Assembly: GCF_030034735.1 (NCBI RefSeq)
Contig: NZ_CP125370.1
Location: 3,472,001-3,536,000, forward strand
Direction: 5' to 3'
Source of the DNA: Paenibacillus sp. RC334
Lineage (GTDB): Bacteria > Bacillota > Bacilli > Paenibacillales > Paenibacillaceae
Length of the DNA: 64,000 nucleotides
Made by a program: the position numbers and the translations under genes. Under the pieces are notes generated by a model. The model was not told where the DNA came from. It did not search any database and saw nothing but the letters and a program-made list of their open reading frames with translations. Position 1 is the first letter of the stretch; each line of letters opens with the position of its first letter. This document shows positions 18,149 through 25,852 of this stretch, piece after piece.

Positions 18149-19354
18149 TCAACGGCTGGAATTTTCTGCTTTTCGCTCCGCTGCATATCCGGTAGACATC
18201 GCAATAAACAAACGAACCGCCTTAATCATCGCGTCCTCGTCAAAATCAAACTTAGGGTGGTGATGCGGATAAACGGCTCCTTTAGCAGGGTTACCCGCTC
18301 CCACGAACATGAAGCAGCCAGGCACACGTTCCAGATAATAAGCAAAATCTTCGGCAGGCATCAGCTTCGACGCTTCCTGAACTTTTCCCTCACCGAAAAC
18401 GGGTCCTGCTTCCTTAAAGAAACGCGAAGCTTCGTGCGCATCATTTACAACAGGCGGGTATCCCATAATATAACGAATATTGGCTGTTGTTCCGTAAGTT
18501 GCCGCTGTAAGCTCCGCAACCGCATGTAGCCGATCCTTCATCACCATCCGGGTTTCCTCATCAAACGTACGAATCGTCCCACTCAGACGGCATGTTTCCG
18601 CGATCACATTTTGCGCAGCCCCCCCTTGAATCGTTCCTACCGTCAACACAGCAGGTTGCAAAGGGTCTACTGAACGGCTCACGATGCTTTGCAGTTGCAT
18701 AACAAGAGCTGAGCCCGCTACCACACTATCATGGGTGGACTGAGGCATACCGCCATGACCACCCTTGCCCGTAATTTCAATATAAAAATCGTCCGCCGCC
18801 GCCATCAACGGACCTGCGCAACTCGCAGCCGTTCCGACCGGAAAGGGTGTCCACAGATGGATGCCGTAAATAACGTCCACACCTTCCAGCACACCATCCT
18901 TCAGTACATTGACCGCACCGCCGGGCAACAATTCCTCCGCAGGCTGGAACAACAACCGTATTTCTCCTACCAGCTCATCCCGATGCAGACTAAAATAGTA
19001 AGCCGTTCCTAGCAAAACGGACGTATGCCCGTCATGTCCGCATGCATGCATGACTCCATCTATGCTGGAACGATATTTGCATTCTTTTTCATCCTGAATG
19101 GGGAGAGCATCCATATCGGCGCGCAGCATCACAACAGGCCCGGGCTTGGAACCACGAATGGTACCGACAACACCGTGCCCCCCTACTTGACGGCGGACCT
19201 CAATACCCCAGCTCTCCAGCTTGTCCGCTACAAAGGCTGCCGTTTGGCTTTCCTGAAAAGAGATTTCAGGATTTTTATGTAAATATCTGCGCCACTCCAC
19301 CATATGTTCCTGTAGCTGGTCAAACCAGCTCTTATCTGTCGAATGTTGTGTCAT
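18149..19354 (-). CDS. M20D family amidohydrolase
   Basis: This 401-residue metallo-hydrolase belongs to the aminoacylase/hippuricase group. Motifs seen are LRADMDALP near 79, HACGHDGHTS near 108 (metal ligands), QPAEE near 138 (catalytic and ligand Glu pair), GGHGGMPQSTHDS near 200 and an EDFAYY motif near 345. Likely substrates are N-acyl amino acids or related amides; the exact one is not readable. AAAAGGAGAGGTGG precedes the ATG. It is separated by 90 bases from the downstream CBS gene. Confidence 0.9.
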   Translation of the reverse strand: MTQHSTDKSWFDQLQEHMVEWRRYLHKNPEISFQESQTAAFVADKLESWGIEVRRQVGGHGVVGTIRGSKPGPVVMLRADMDALPIQDEKECKYRSSIDGVMHACGHDGHTSVLLGTAYYFSLHRDELVGEIRLLFQPAEELLPGGAVNVLKDGVLEGVDVIYGIHLWTPFPVGTAASCAGPLMAAADDFYIEITGKGGHGGMPQSTHDSVVAGSALVMQLQSIVSRSVDPLQPAVLTVGTIQGGAAQNVIAETCRLSGTIRTFDEETRMVMKDRLHAVAELTAATYGTTANIRYIMGYPPVVNDAHEASRFFKEAGPVFGEGKVQEASKLMPAEDFAYYLERVPGCFMFVGAGNPAKGAVYPHHHPKFDFDEDAMIKAVRLFIAMSTGYAAERKAENSSR

Positions 19355-19619
19355 ATTGCTCCACCTCTCCTTTTAAGGCACCGGTTAAAACACCGGGTAG
19401 CTTCCCGATAAATCTTGCAGATTCACAACGTATGTGCCACTGCTCTCAAACCTAATTTTGTATTCTATTGTAGCAGATATGGAATTGTTGCGATATCCGT
19501 TGCTGTATGGAGGTTGCAGAACCCCTCCAAAAATACTATGATTAAATGGATAAACGATAAAATAATAATGATAAACGTCTGCGAGGTATAACTTGCGGCG
19601 AATACCGGGGGAAGCTGAT

Positions 19620-20879
19620 ATGAGAAATACGAAGCCGGAGACTCGAAGAAGAGGCACACCGGATTTCCAATTGCTGATCCTCACCTTGTTGCTGGTTGGA
19701 TTCGGCGTAATCATGGTATTTAGCGCCAGCTCCAGCGTAGCTCTGCTGAATAAAGATTACAATTTTGACTCTTTGTATTTTGTGAAGCGTCAAGCTGCGT
19801 TTGCTATACTTGGACTTTTCATCATGTTCGTAGCTATGAATATTAGGATGGAAAAATATAAAAAGCTGTTTGTACCTTTATTTTTCATTACAGTTTTACT
19901 GCTGGTCATCGTTCTTTTTACAGGCTCTCTTAACGGCGCAAAAAGCTGGCTCAGATTTGGTAGTATTGGTTTCCAGCCAACCGAGCTTGCGAAAATATCC
20001 ATTATCCTGTACTTATCCGCGCTGATTGTCAAAAAAGGGGATCGCTTTAGAGATTTACGAACCGGCTACATACCCGTAACCGTCATTGTAGGCTTTGTTG
20101 CAGGACTCATTATGCTTCAGCCGGATTTTGGGTCTTGCTTCATTCTGGTAGCCACCAGTGGCCTGATTATTTATGCCGGGGGAGCCAGTGTCAAGCATAT
20201 TACGGCTTCGATTGGTCTGCTCTTACTGGGCGCTGCCCTCGTTTTCGGTGTAGGCTCGTTGTTTGGAGGAAATTCTGGAACAACAGATGGACAAGCCACA
20301 GCCAAGCAAGATTACAAAATCGGACGTTTTCAAGCTTTCCTTAATCCTGAGAAATATAGGCAGGGAACTGGATATAATCTGGTGCAATCCTTGCAAGCTA
20401 TAGGGGAAGGCGGAATAAATGGGTCGGGATTCGGTAAGGGCATTATCAAGCTTCACTACTTGCCTAACTCTTTTAATGACTTTATTTTTTCCGTGATTGG
20501 TGAAGAATTCGGATTCATCGGAACAGCCATATTTCTGATGCTGTACCTGTATTTCATTTGGCGAGGGATGATTATCGCCTTGCGTTGCCATGATCCGTTT
20601 GGGACGTTGGTGGGTACAGGTATTATGGGCCTGATCGCCATTCAGGCGTTCATTAATATCGGCGGTGTAACCCAGACTATTCCGATCACCGGGGTTACGC
20701 TTCCTTTTATCAGTTTTGGTGGATCATCGCTTCTCGTCACGATGTTCTCCATTGGAATCATGCTCAGCATCTCCCGCGAAAACACCAAGCAGGCAGTACA
20801 GGAACGTACTACAGGAGTAGCAGTTCGGACCGAAGTGCCTAACCGTTTTCAAACTCGTAGAGCCAACCGTTCCCGTTAA
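19620..20879 (+). CDS. ftsW: FtsW/RodA/SpoVE family (SEDS) glycosyltransferase
   Basis: The 419-residue polytopic protein has about ten membrane segments and the SEDS signatures NGAKSWLRFGSIGFQPTELAK (about 110-130), LQPDFGS near 168 and PFISFGGSSL near 365. SEDS proteins polymerise peptidoglycan from lipid II with a partner class B PBP. Length and motifs suit FtsW, but RodA- or SpoVE-type roles cannot be excluded without comparison with paralogues. The ATG at 19620 has GGGGGAAG upstream. A perfect hairpin follows the stop. The gene stands alone between divergent and convergent neighbours. Confidence 0.82.
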   Translation: MRNTKPETRRRGTPDFQLLILTLLLVGFGVIMVFSASSSVALLNKDYNFDSLYFVKRQAAFAILGLFIMFVAMNIRMEKYKKLFVPLFFITVLLLVIVLFTGSLNGAKSWLRFGSIGFQPTELAKISIILYLSALIVKKGDRFRDLRTGYIPVTVIVGFVAGLIMLQPDFGSCFILVATSGLIIYAGGASVKHITASIGLLLLGAALVFGVGSLFGGNSGTTDGQATAKQDYKIGRFQAFLNPEKYRQGTGYNLVQSLQAIGEGGINGSGFGKGIIKLHYLPNSFNDFIFSVIGEEFGFIGTAIFLMLYLYFIWRGMIIALRCHDPFGTLVGTGIMGLIAIQAFINIGGVTQTIPITGVTLPFISFGGSSLLVTMFSIGIMLSISRENTKQAVQERTTGVAVRTEVPNRFQTRRANRSR

Positions 20880-20880
20880 A

Positions 20881-20931
20881 AAAAGAACTTCCCCGATCGC
20901 CGGCGACGGTGGTTTGGAAGTTCTTTTGTAT
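20881..20931. terminator. Intrinsic terminator after ftsW
   Basis: Perfect 12-bp arms AAAAGAACTTCC (20881-20892) and GGAAGTTCTTTT (20916-20927) lie immediately after the stop codon. The structure can work in both directions. Confidence 0.85.
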
Positions 20932-20985
20932 ATGTATATACATGCGTTCAATCTGGCGATATACGATGCTGCTTATCTGCAAACA

Positions 20986-21018
20986 AAAACTGGCGATCCT
21001 GAAACCGCCAGTTTTTGT
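20986..21018. terminator. Terminator after the Asp23-like gene
   Basis: AAAACTGGCG (20986-20995) pairs with CGCCAGTTTT (21006-21015), with T-rich sequence on both sides. It is positioned to end transcription of the minus-strand Asp23-like gene, and may also back up ftsW termination. Confidence 0.75.
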
Positions 21019-21098
21019 GTTTTATTTGTATCTTCGCGGGGAAATTCCCTGCATGTATAAAACTGGCGGAAAACGTCGATGTACCCGCCTTGTCTTAT

Positions 21099-21464
21099 TT
21101 ACACTGCGTCGTCCTTGAAAGCGACACCCTCTACTTTTACGTTCACTTCCACAACCCGCAGACCTGTCATGCTTTCGACAGCTTCCCGCACATTTTGTTG
21201 AAGAATTCGGGACACCTCATGAATAGGTGTTTCGTAGAGCACAATAATACGGAGATCAATGGCAGCTTCCAACTGTCCAACCTCCACTGATACGCCTTTT
21301 TGCACATTTTTACCACTCAGCCTTTTGGCCCAGCCTTCAGATAAGCCACCTGACATTGCAGCAATGCCGGGCGTCTCCAGTGCGGCCATCCCCGCAATTT
21401 TACCTACGACATCGTTGGAAATCTTGATGTTTCCTGCTTCCAGTTGTTGAATTTGCTCTGCCAT
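21099..21464 (-). CDS. Asp23/Gls24 family protein
   Basis: The 121-residue protein has the Asp23 core ISNDVVGKIAGMAALETPGI near residues 15-34, GVSVEVG near 58, a DLRIIVLYETPI strand and VNVKVEGV at the C-terminus. Family members include B. subtilis YqhY and YloU and the S. aureus alkaline-shock protein, which are linked to envelope homeostasis and membrane-proximal filaments. No transmembrane segment is present. Which paralogue this is cannot be decided here. GGGGGACATAGGTC lies before the ATG. Confidence 0.88.
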   Translation of the reverse strand: MAEQIQQLEAGNIKISNDVVGKIAGMAALETPGIAAMSGGLSEGWAKRLSGKNVQKGVSVEVGQLEAAIDLRIIVLYETPIHEVSRILQQNVREAVESMTGLRVVEVNVKVEGVAFKDDAV

Positions 21465-21554
21465 GACCTATGTCCCCCTTCATCCATCCTTTATTTGTAT
21501 TGTAAAGCCTCAGCCACTGCAATTGCAAACCTTACGTATGAAAAATAACTTTCG

Positions 21555-21583
21555 TTTACAACCTATATCAATTTGGGTATATT
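21555..21583 (+). promoter_or_regulatory. Sigma-A promoter of the Ca2+/H+ antiporter gene
   Basis: TTTACA (21555-21560) and TATATT (21578-21583) are separated by 17 bases, each with one mismatch to consensus. They lie about 75 bases upstream of the start codon. Confidence 0.65.
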
Positions 21584-21656
21584 AATTTAGAAAATCCATA
21601 CAAGTGACAGCATTCACCAAACTTGTACATATCCTTTGATATCGAGGTGCACTACA

Positions 21657-22727
21657 TTGAAAAAATGGTTATCTCCCAGCTTGCTGGTAGCGACCTTTGC
21701 CCTTAGCGCAGTCGCTCATTACGCACATTGGAACGCGATCGCTCAATTCGTCATTTGCGCAATCTCTGTCGTGTTCGTAGCCGGGTTTCTCGGCAGAGCC
21801 ACCGAAAGCGTAGCACATTATGCAGGCCAACGTCTGGGCGGATTTTTGAATGCCACTTTCGGCAACGCAGCCGAACTGATCATTGCCATCTTTCTCGTAA
21901 AAGAAGGTCTTTACGATATGGTGAAGGCGAGTCTGACCGGCTCGATCATCGGCAATTTGCTGCTAGTGCTTGGAGCAAGCCTGTTCGCTGGTGGGTTGAA
22001 ATACAAAGTACAAAATTTTAATGTATCACTGGCTGGCTTAAGCGGTTCACTGATGATTGTGGCGGTCATTGCCCTGTTTGTTCCGGCTGTATTTCTGAAT
22101 ACACATGTCATTACGGAAAGTGAGTCGGATACGCTCAGTCTCATTGTGGCAGGCACACTGATTGTGGCCTATATTGCGTGGCTTATTTTTTCCATGATTA
22201 CACACAAAGACTATTTATCTGACGTAACTGAACAACAGGACGAAGAACTGCCGCATGAGCACGCCCCTGTGTGGTCCAGAAACAAATCTATTACTTACCT
22301 GGTAATCGCTACCGTTATGGTCGCCTTTGTCAGCGAATGGCTTGTAGGAACACTGGAGGTATTCACGACCCAGTTCGGACTCAGCGAATTGTTCGTGGGT
22401 GCATTCCTCGTTGCCATTATCGGTAATGCGGCTGAGCACAGCGCGGCCATTTTGCTGGCGATGAAAAACAAAATCGGCGCATCTGTCGAAATCGCAGTCG
22501 GCAGTAGTCTGCAAATTGCGCTATTCGTTGCACCTGTGCTGATTTTTGTCAGCTACTTCATGGGAAATACGATGAATATCGTTTTCACCACGATTGAGCT
22601 GGTTGCCATTGCCGTCGCTGTATTTATCGCCAAGTCTATTACCCAAGACGGCTCAACCAACTGGTATGAGGGATTGATGCTGCTGGTTGTGTATGTTCTG
22701 TTAGGCGTATCATTCTTCCTGGTGTAG
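21657..22727 (+). CDS. cax: Ca2+/H+ antiporter, CAX family
   Basis: The 356-residue protein has about eleven membrane helices and the two CAX c-repeats, GNAAELIIA near 75 and GNAAEHSAA near 265, which hold the ion-binding Glu residues. An acidic His-containing loop (EQQDEELPHEHAP) separates the halves. It exports Ca2+ in exchange for protons, as does B. subtilis ChaA, and has nearly the same length. The start is the TTG at 21657-21659 because GAGGTG lies 7 bases upstream; no ATG fits. The window thus encodes both a Ca2+ ATPase and a Ca2+ antiporter. Confidence 0.92.
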   Translation: MKKWLSPSLLVATFALSAVAHYAHWNAIAQFVICAISVVFVAGFLGRATESVAHYAGQRLGGFLNATFGNAAELIIAIFLVKEGLYDMVKASLTGSIIGNLLLVLGASLFAGGLKYKVQNFNVSLAGLSGSLMIVAVIALFVPAVFLNTHVITESESDTLSLIVAGTLIVAYIAWLIFSMITHKDYLSDVTEQQDEELPHEHAPVWSRNKSITYLVIATVMVAFVSEWLVGTLEVFTTQFGLSELFVGAFLVAIIGNAAEHSAAILLAMKNKIGASVEIAVGSSLQIALFVAPVLIFVSYFMGNTMNIVFTTIELVAIAVAVFIAKSITQDGSTNWYEGLMLLVVYVLLGVSFFLV

Positions 22728-22777
22728 ACACCTTTCAAGGTAGGTTGACTCGTTCCTATTGCATATGTAAAGGCATC

Positions 22778-22807
22778 AAAAAAAGCATGCTCTCAGACTC
22801 GCATGCT
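22778..22807 (-). terminator. Intrinsic terminator after ylaN
   Basis: AGCATGC (22784-22790) pairs with GCATGCT (22801-22807). On the reverse strand a run of seven T follows the stem. It lies 23 bases after the ylaN stop. Confidence 0.75.
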
Positions 22808-22829
22808 CTCATCAATTAAAACCGTCTTC

Positions 22830-23120
22830 CTAATTGGCCTTATTGTTCATGGCCTCATATAGAATAGCCAGATTGCGTTCCAGCTCACTGACCAGCTGTT
22901 TACCTACCATTTCCGGAAGAAGGCCGGCGCGAACCGCAAAATCCACTTCCTTGGAAAATCCGTACATCTGAGTATCCAGCACTTCCTCATAGAGAGGGCA
23001 GTAACGGGTTGCCAGATTCTCCATCTGTACTTCAATAAGCTTCTTTATTTTATCTGCATCGTCCTGAAGCAGATTAATGGCCCTGATGTTCAATTGTTCC
23101 TGCAAATCAGATGAAGTCAT
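22830..23120 (-). CDS. ylaN: YlaN family protein
   Basis: The 96-residue helical protein matches YlaN ([28 protein letters not shown]...[11 protein letters not shown]). In B. subtilis and S. aureus YlaN is needed under iron limitation and has been reported to interact with Fur and alter its repression. I chose ATG 23118-23120 because AGGGGGGAAGAATCC precedes it; an extended frame upstream has no ribosome site. The protein is intracellular and has no metal motif beyond one Cys. Confidence 0.92.
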   Translation of the reverse strand: MTSSDLQEQLNIRAINLLQDDADKIKKLIEVQMENLATRYCPLYEEVLDTQMYGFSKEVDFAVRAGLLPEMVGKQLVSELERNLAILYEAMNNKAN

Positions 23121-23207
23121 GGATTCTTCCCCCCTATGTCTCAATGTCGCACAAGACGTCCTAACGTTAATATTAGACCAAATTGCAGGCTAATACAAGA
23201 ACCTGAC

Positions 23208-23246
23208 AAAAAAAGCATCCCTACAGTTACAGGTAGGGATGCTTTT
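23208..23246 (-). terminator. Intrinsic terminator after the HPr-like gene
   Basis: Perfect 14-bp arms AAAAGCATCCCTAC (23211-23224) and GTAGGGATGCTTTT (23233-23246) with a run of T on the reverse strand. It lies 16 bases after the stop codon. Confidence 0.9.
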
Positions 23247-23261
23247 GATCCAAGAATATAG

Positions 23262-23504
23262 TCAGGAGGCTACCGTTATGTGTAGCCCGTGCTTCTGGAA
23301 CACTTCAGTCATCGCTTTCTTGGCTTCCTCCGCGTCAGGTCCGTGAACATGCAGCTCATAGCTGTGGCTGCTGACCAATGTCGTAAACAAGCCAAGTATA
23401 CTTTTCACATCAATATACTTATTTTCGGAATGAAGGACGATGGAAGAAGTAAACTTGCTCGCTGTCTGTGCAATTTCAACAACCGCCGCATTATTATTAG
23501 ACAT
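23262..23504 (-). CDS. HPr-like protein lacking the His15 segment
   Basis: The 80-residue protein aligns with HPr from the first helix onward (AAVVEIAQTASKFTSSIVL against the HPr AA..V..A..F.S.I) and continues through the regulatory region as DVKSILGLF, where S35 corresponds to HPr Ser46. The first strand and the GIHARPA active-site loop are missing: the protein starts MSNNNAA, so Ser2 falls near the His15 position. Phosphotransfer from Enzyme I is therefore not expected, whereas Ser46-type phosphorylation by HPr kinase and CcpA binding, as in Crh, remain possible. The ATG at 23502-23504 has GAGGG 6 bases upstream. A cre consensus match lies in its promoter. The gene lies 90 bases after the M29 peptidase stop. 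Confidence 0.82.
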   Translation of the reverse strand: MSNNNAAVVEIAQTASKFTSSIVLHSENKYIDVKSILGLFTTLVSSHSYELHVHGPDAEEAKKAMTEVFQKHGLHITVAS

Positions 23505-23549
23505 AGAGATCCCTCGCTTTACTGGATTATCATGTATCATTACTCATCC

Positions 23550-23555
23550 ATTATA
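23550..23555 (-). promoter_or_regulatory. -10 box of the HPr-like gene
   Basis: A perfect TATAAT on the reverse strand, 46 bases upstream of the start codon. The -35 position is poor and is overlapped by the cre match at 23561-23575. Confidence 0.5.
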
Positions 23556-23560
23556 ATACA

Positions 23561-23575
23561 TTGAAATCGCTTTCT
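23561..23575. promoter_or_regulatory. cre site (CcpA operator) upstream of the HPr-like gene
   Basis: TTGAAATCGCTTTCT matches the catabolite-responsive element consensus WTGNAANCGNWNNCW at every defined position. It begins 5 bases upstream of the TATAAT box and covers the spacer and -35 region, a position expected to give repression by CcpA. The ccpA gene is in this window at 38342-39352. Confidence 0.7.
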
Positions 23576-23593
23576 CAGCAAGGAGAGATATCG

Positions 23594-24709
23594 TTATTTT
23601 AAATTCTCAGGATTTAACGGCTCCAGCTCAGGAAGTACAAATATGCCGTCTTTGCGGATTAGAACATCGTCAAAATAAATTTCGCCGCCGCCATATTCCG
23701 GACGCTGAATCAAGACCAAATCCCAATGGATCGAAGAACGGTTGCCGTTGTCTGCTGTTTCATAAGCCTGACCCGGCGTAAAATGCAAGCTGCCTGCAAT
23801 TTTTTCATCAAACAGAATATCCTTCATCGGATGCAAAATATACGGATTGAACCCAATCGCAAACTCGCCAATATAGCGTGCTCCCTCGTCGGAATCCAAA
23901 ATATCGTTTAGCCGCTTTGTATCATTACTCGTTGCTTCTACAATTTTACCATTCTCAAAGCGGAATTTTACATTTTCAAAAGTGATACCATTGTACAACG
24001 TTTGTGCATTATAGCTAATGGTTCCGTTAACGGAATCTCGCACGGGTGCGCTATATACTTCGCCATCCGGGATATTGCATTGACCGGAGCATTTGATGGC
24101 ACCGATTTGCTTAATAGAGAAATTCAGATCCGTGCCCGATCCGCTAATCCGCACCTTGTCCGTCCGGTTCATCAGGTCTGCCAACGCATCCTGTGCCTTA
24201 TCCATTTTCGCGTAATCCAGATTGCACACATTGAAATAAAAATCCTCGAACGCCTCTGTGCTCGTATTCGCTAACTGCGCCATGCTGTCATTCGGGTAAC
24301 GCAATACAACCCATTTCGTATGCTTCACCCGCTGCTCGCTATGTACCGCATGCTGATAAATCGAATTATACAATTTCATCTTATCTTCCGGCACGTCTGA
24401 CAGATCATTGACATTTTCACCAGCGCGAATCCCGATGTAGCAATGCATTTGTTTCATCCGATTAAGGTCTATTTCAGCCCAGGTTTGCACCATTTCCTTT
24501 GTCGCATGGCGAAGCATGGCGCTCTGTACCTTACGATCAGTAAGTTGAACGAAAACGTTGCCGCCTTTTTTGCCCACCTCATGAATAATGGCGTTAAGCA
24601 GGTCACGTTCTGTACCGATCATTTCAACTAACACGTTCTCACCCGGCTGTACCTCAACAGAGTAACCTACCAGATTTTCTGCCAGTTTAAGTATTCTGGG
24701 ATCTTTCAT
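23594..24709 (-). CDS. M29 family aminopeptidase (AmpS/PepS type)
   Basis: The 371-residue product matches the thermophilic-type M29 metallo-aminopeptidases. It starts MKDPRILKLAENLVGYS, with characteristic VPEDKM near 110 and a C-terminal catalytic half. That half includes an IPDGEVYSAPVRDSVNG block (metal Glu), GEFAIGFNP near 300 and SSIHWDLV near 343 (His and Asp ligands). It removes N-terminal residues from peptides and is cytosolic. I chose the ATG at 24707-24709 because AAGGAGAGACAACAA precedes it. The HPr-like gene follows on the same strand but has its own promoter. Confidence 0.9.
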   Translation of the reverse strand: MKDPRILKLAENLVGYSVEVQPGENVLVEMIGTERDLLNAIIHEVGKKGGNVFVQLTDRKVQSAMLRHATKEMVQTWAEIDLNRMKQMHCYIGIRAGENVNDLSDVPEDKMKLYNSIYQHAVHSEQRVKHTKWVVLRYPNDSMAQLANTSTEAFEDFYFNVCNLDYAKMDKAQDALADLMNRTDKVRISGSGTDLNFSIKQIGAIKCSGQCNIPDGEVYSAPVRDSVNGTISYNAQTLYNGITFENVKFRFENGKIVEATSNDTKRLNDILDSDEGARYIGEFAIGFNPYILHPMKDILFDEKIAGSLHFTPGQAYETADNGNRSSIHWDLVLIQRPEYGGGEIYFDDVLIRKDGIFVLPELEPLNPENLK

Positions 24710-24785
24710 TTGTTGTCTCTCCTTCTCTATTTCATTCTTTTTGAACAACGGTTAATTCGAAATCCATTGTATCATGCCCGCCCTG

Positions 24786-25637
24786 TTACTTGTAGCCCTC
24801 AAAAGCAACTCTGGTAATCAGAGCTTCCTCATGCTCCTCTCCGATTGCCTCCTGCCGGGCAATTCGGCATTCCGACGACAACTTCAGGGGCAGACCTGTT
24901 TGACGTTCTATCGTCAGATGATACACAGCCTGCACATCAGAATGTTCTAATTGGCTACTCATATCCTCGCGACTCTGCGCCCATATTCGATTCAATTTTT
25001 GCTGTAGCTCTCGATTCGTCCCGTCATACTTCATTTTCGCTTGCAAGAGTTGAGGATTTATGGCATTCATTTCTTTCATTAAACGCTCTTTCAACCATCG
25101 CTTTGCGGAAGCAGGCTCCGGCTCAATCCTCACTACCCAGGTTCCCCTCGCTGCCCCGGCCTCCATACGAACAGTCTTATTCAGTGCATTCAGTTCCTCC
25201 AGCTCCTGAATCGGATTAAAACGATTTAACATCCCTGCTCCATTCATAGCTATACGATCAGGCGTCACCGCAATCCATTTTCCATCCAGACGAAGAAAAC
25301 GCTCCTTTGTTACCCCATTCCCGGATACGCCTTGTTCGAATGCAGCATAGCTTGACTGTTTGTTAAAAGCCGCCGCAGAACCCCAATGCATGGTCAGTTC
25401 ATCGTGATTGCTCACTTTCCCATGATATGCAAATTGTTTGTTCATCAGCAAACCGTTTTTGGTTATGACACCAGCCTGTCCTTTGAACGTTAACATTTCT
25501 TTGCCCGCTATTCCTGCAACTGCTCTTTTAAAAATCTGCTCCGGCGCATTTTGCTGTTCTGTCAGTGTACATCCACTCAACGAGCACATCACGAGCAATA
25601 TACAAACTAGCATAACCCATTCTCTTCTCCAACGCAT
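24786..25637 (-). CDS. Putative lipoprotein of unknown function
   Basis: This 283-residue protein begins with a signal sequence ending in the lipobox LSGC (Cys about residue 23), so it should be lipid-anchored on the outer face of the membrane. The rest has beta-rich segments such as FAYHGKVSNHDELTMHWGS and VYHLTIERQTGLPLKL, which vaguely recall LolA/LppX-like or sporulation-type lipoproteins. I cannot assign a family. The ribosome site is weak (GGGCGGATGATTGG). No operon partner is evident; the M29 gene starts 76 bases downstream. Confidence 0.75.
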   Translation of the reverse strand: MRWRREWVMLVCILLVMCSLSGCTLTEQQNAPEQIFKRAVAGIAGKEMLTFKGQAGVITKNGLLMNKQFAYHGKVSNHDELTMHWGSAAAFNKQSSYAAFEQGVSGNGVTKERFLRLDGKWIAVTPDRIAMNGAGMLNRFNPIQELEELNALNKTVRMEAGAARGTWVVRIEPEPASAKRWLKERLMKEMNAINPQLLQAKMKYDGTNRELQQKLNRIWAQSREDMSSQLEHSDVQAVYHLTIERQTGLPLKLSSECRIARQEAIGEEHEEALITRVAFEGYK

Positions 25638-25816
25638 CCAATCATCCGCCCATCATGTCCTGAAATAACCACTACCCAGTAAACAAGGAATCGCACTTCA
25701 GGAAAACTACGTTACTTGTACTTATCCATTCTAGTGCCGCTTATGCGCCACACGTCTGAGTTTGTTATTTTTATAGCTACGATTAGGGTTTCCTGTCTAC
25801 AAAAGGTTATGCACAG

Positions 25817-25852
25817 CAAAAAAAAGAGAATATTCCATTAGGAACATTCTCT
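25817..25852 (-). terminator. Intrinsic terminator of the GGDEF gene
   Basis: Arms 25825-25836 and 25841-25852 (12 bp, one mismatch, ATTA loop) with nine T on the reverse strand. The stem begins inside the stop codon of the gene. Confidence 0.88.

Noticed and set aside
21465..21656. Possible yybP-ykoY (Mn2+) riboswitch before the cation antiporter
   Set aside because: No matching conserved loops seen; the leader after the promoter is too short.
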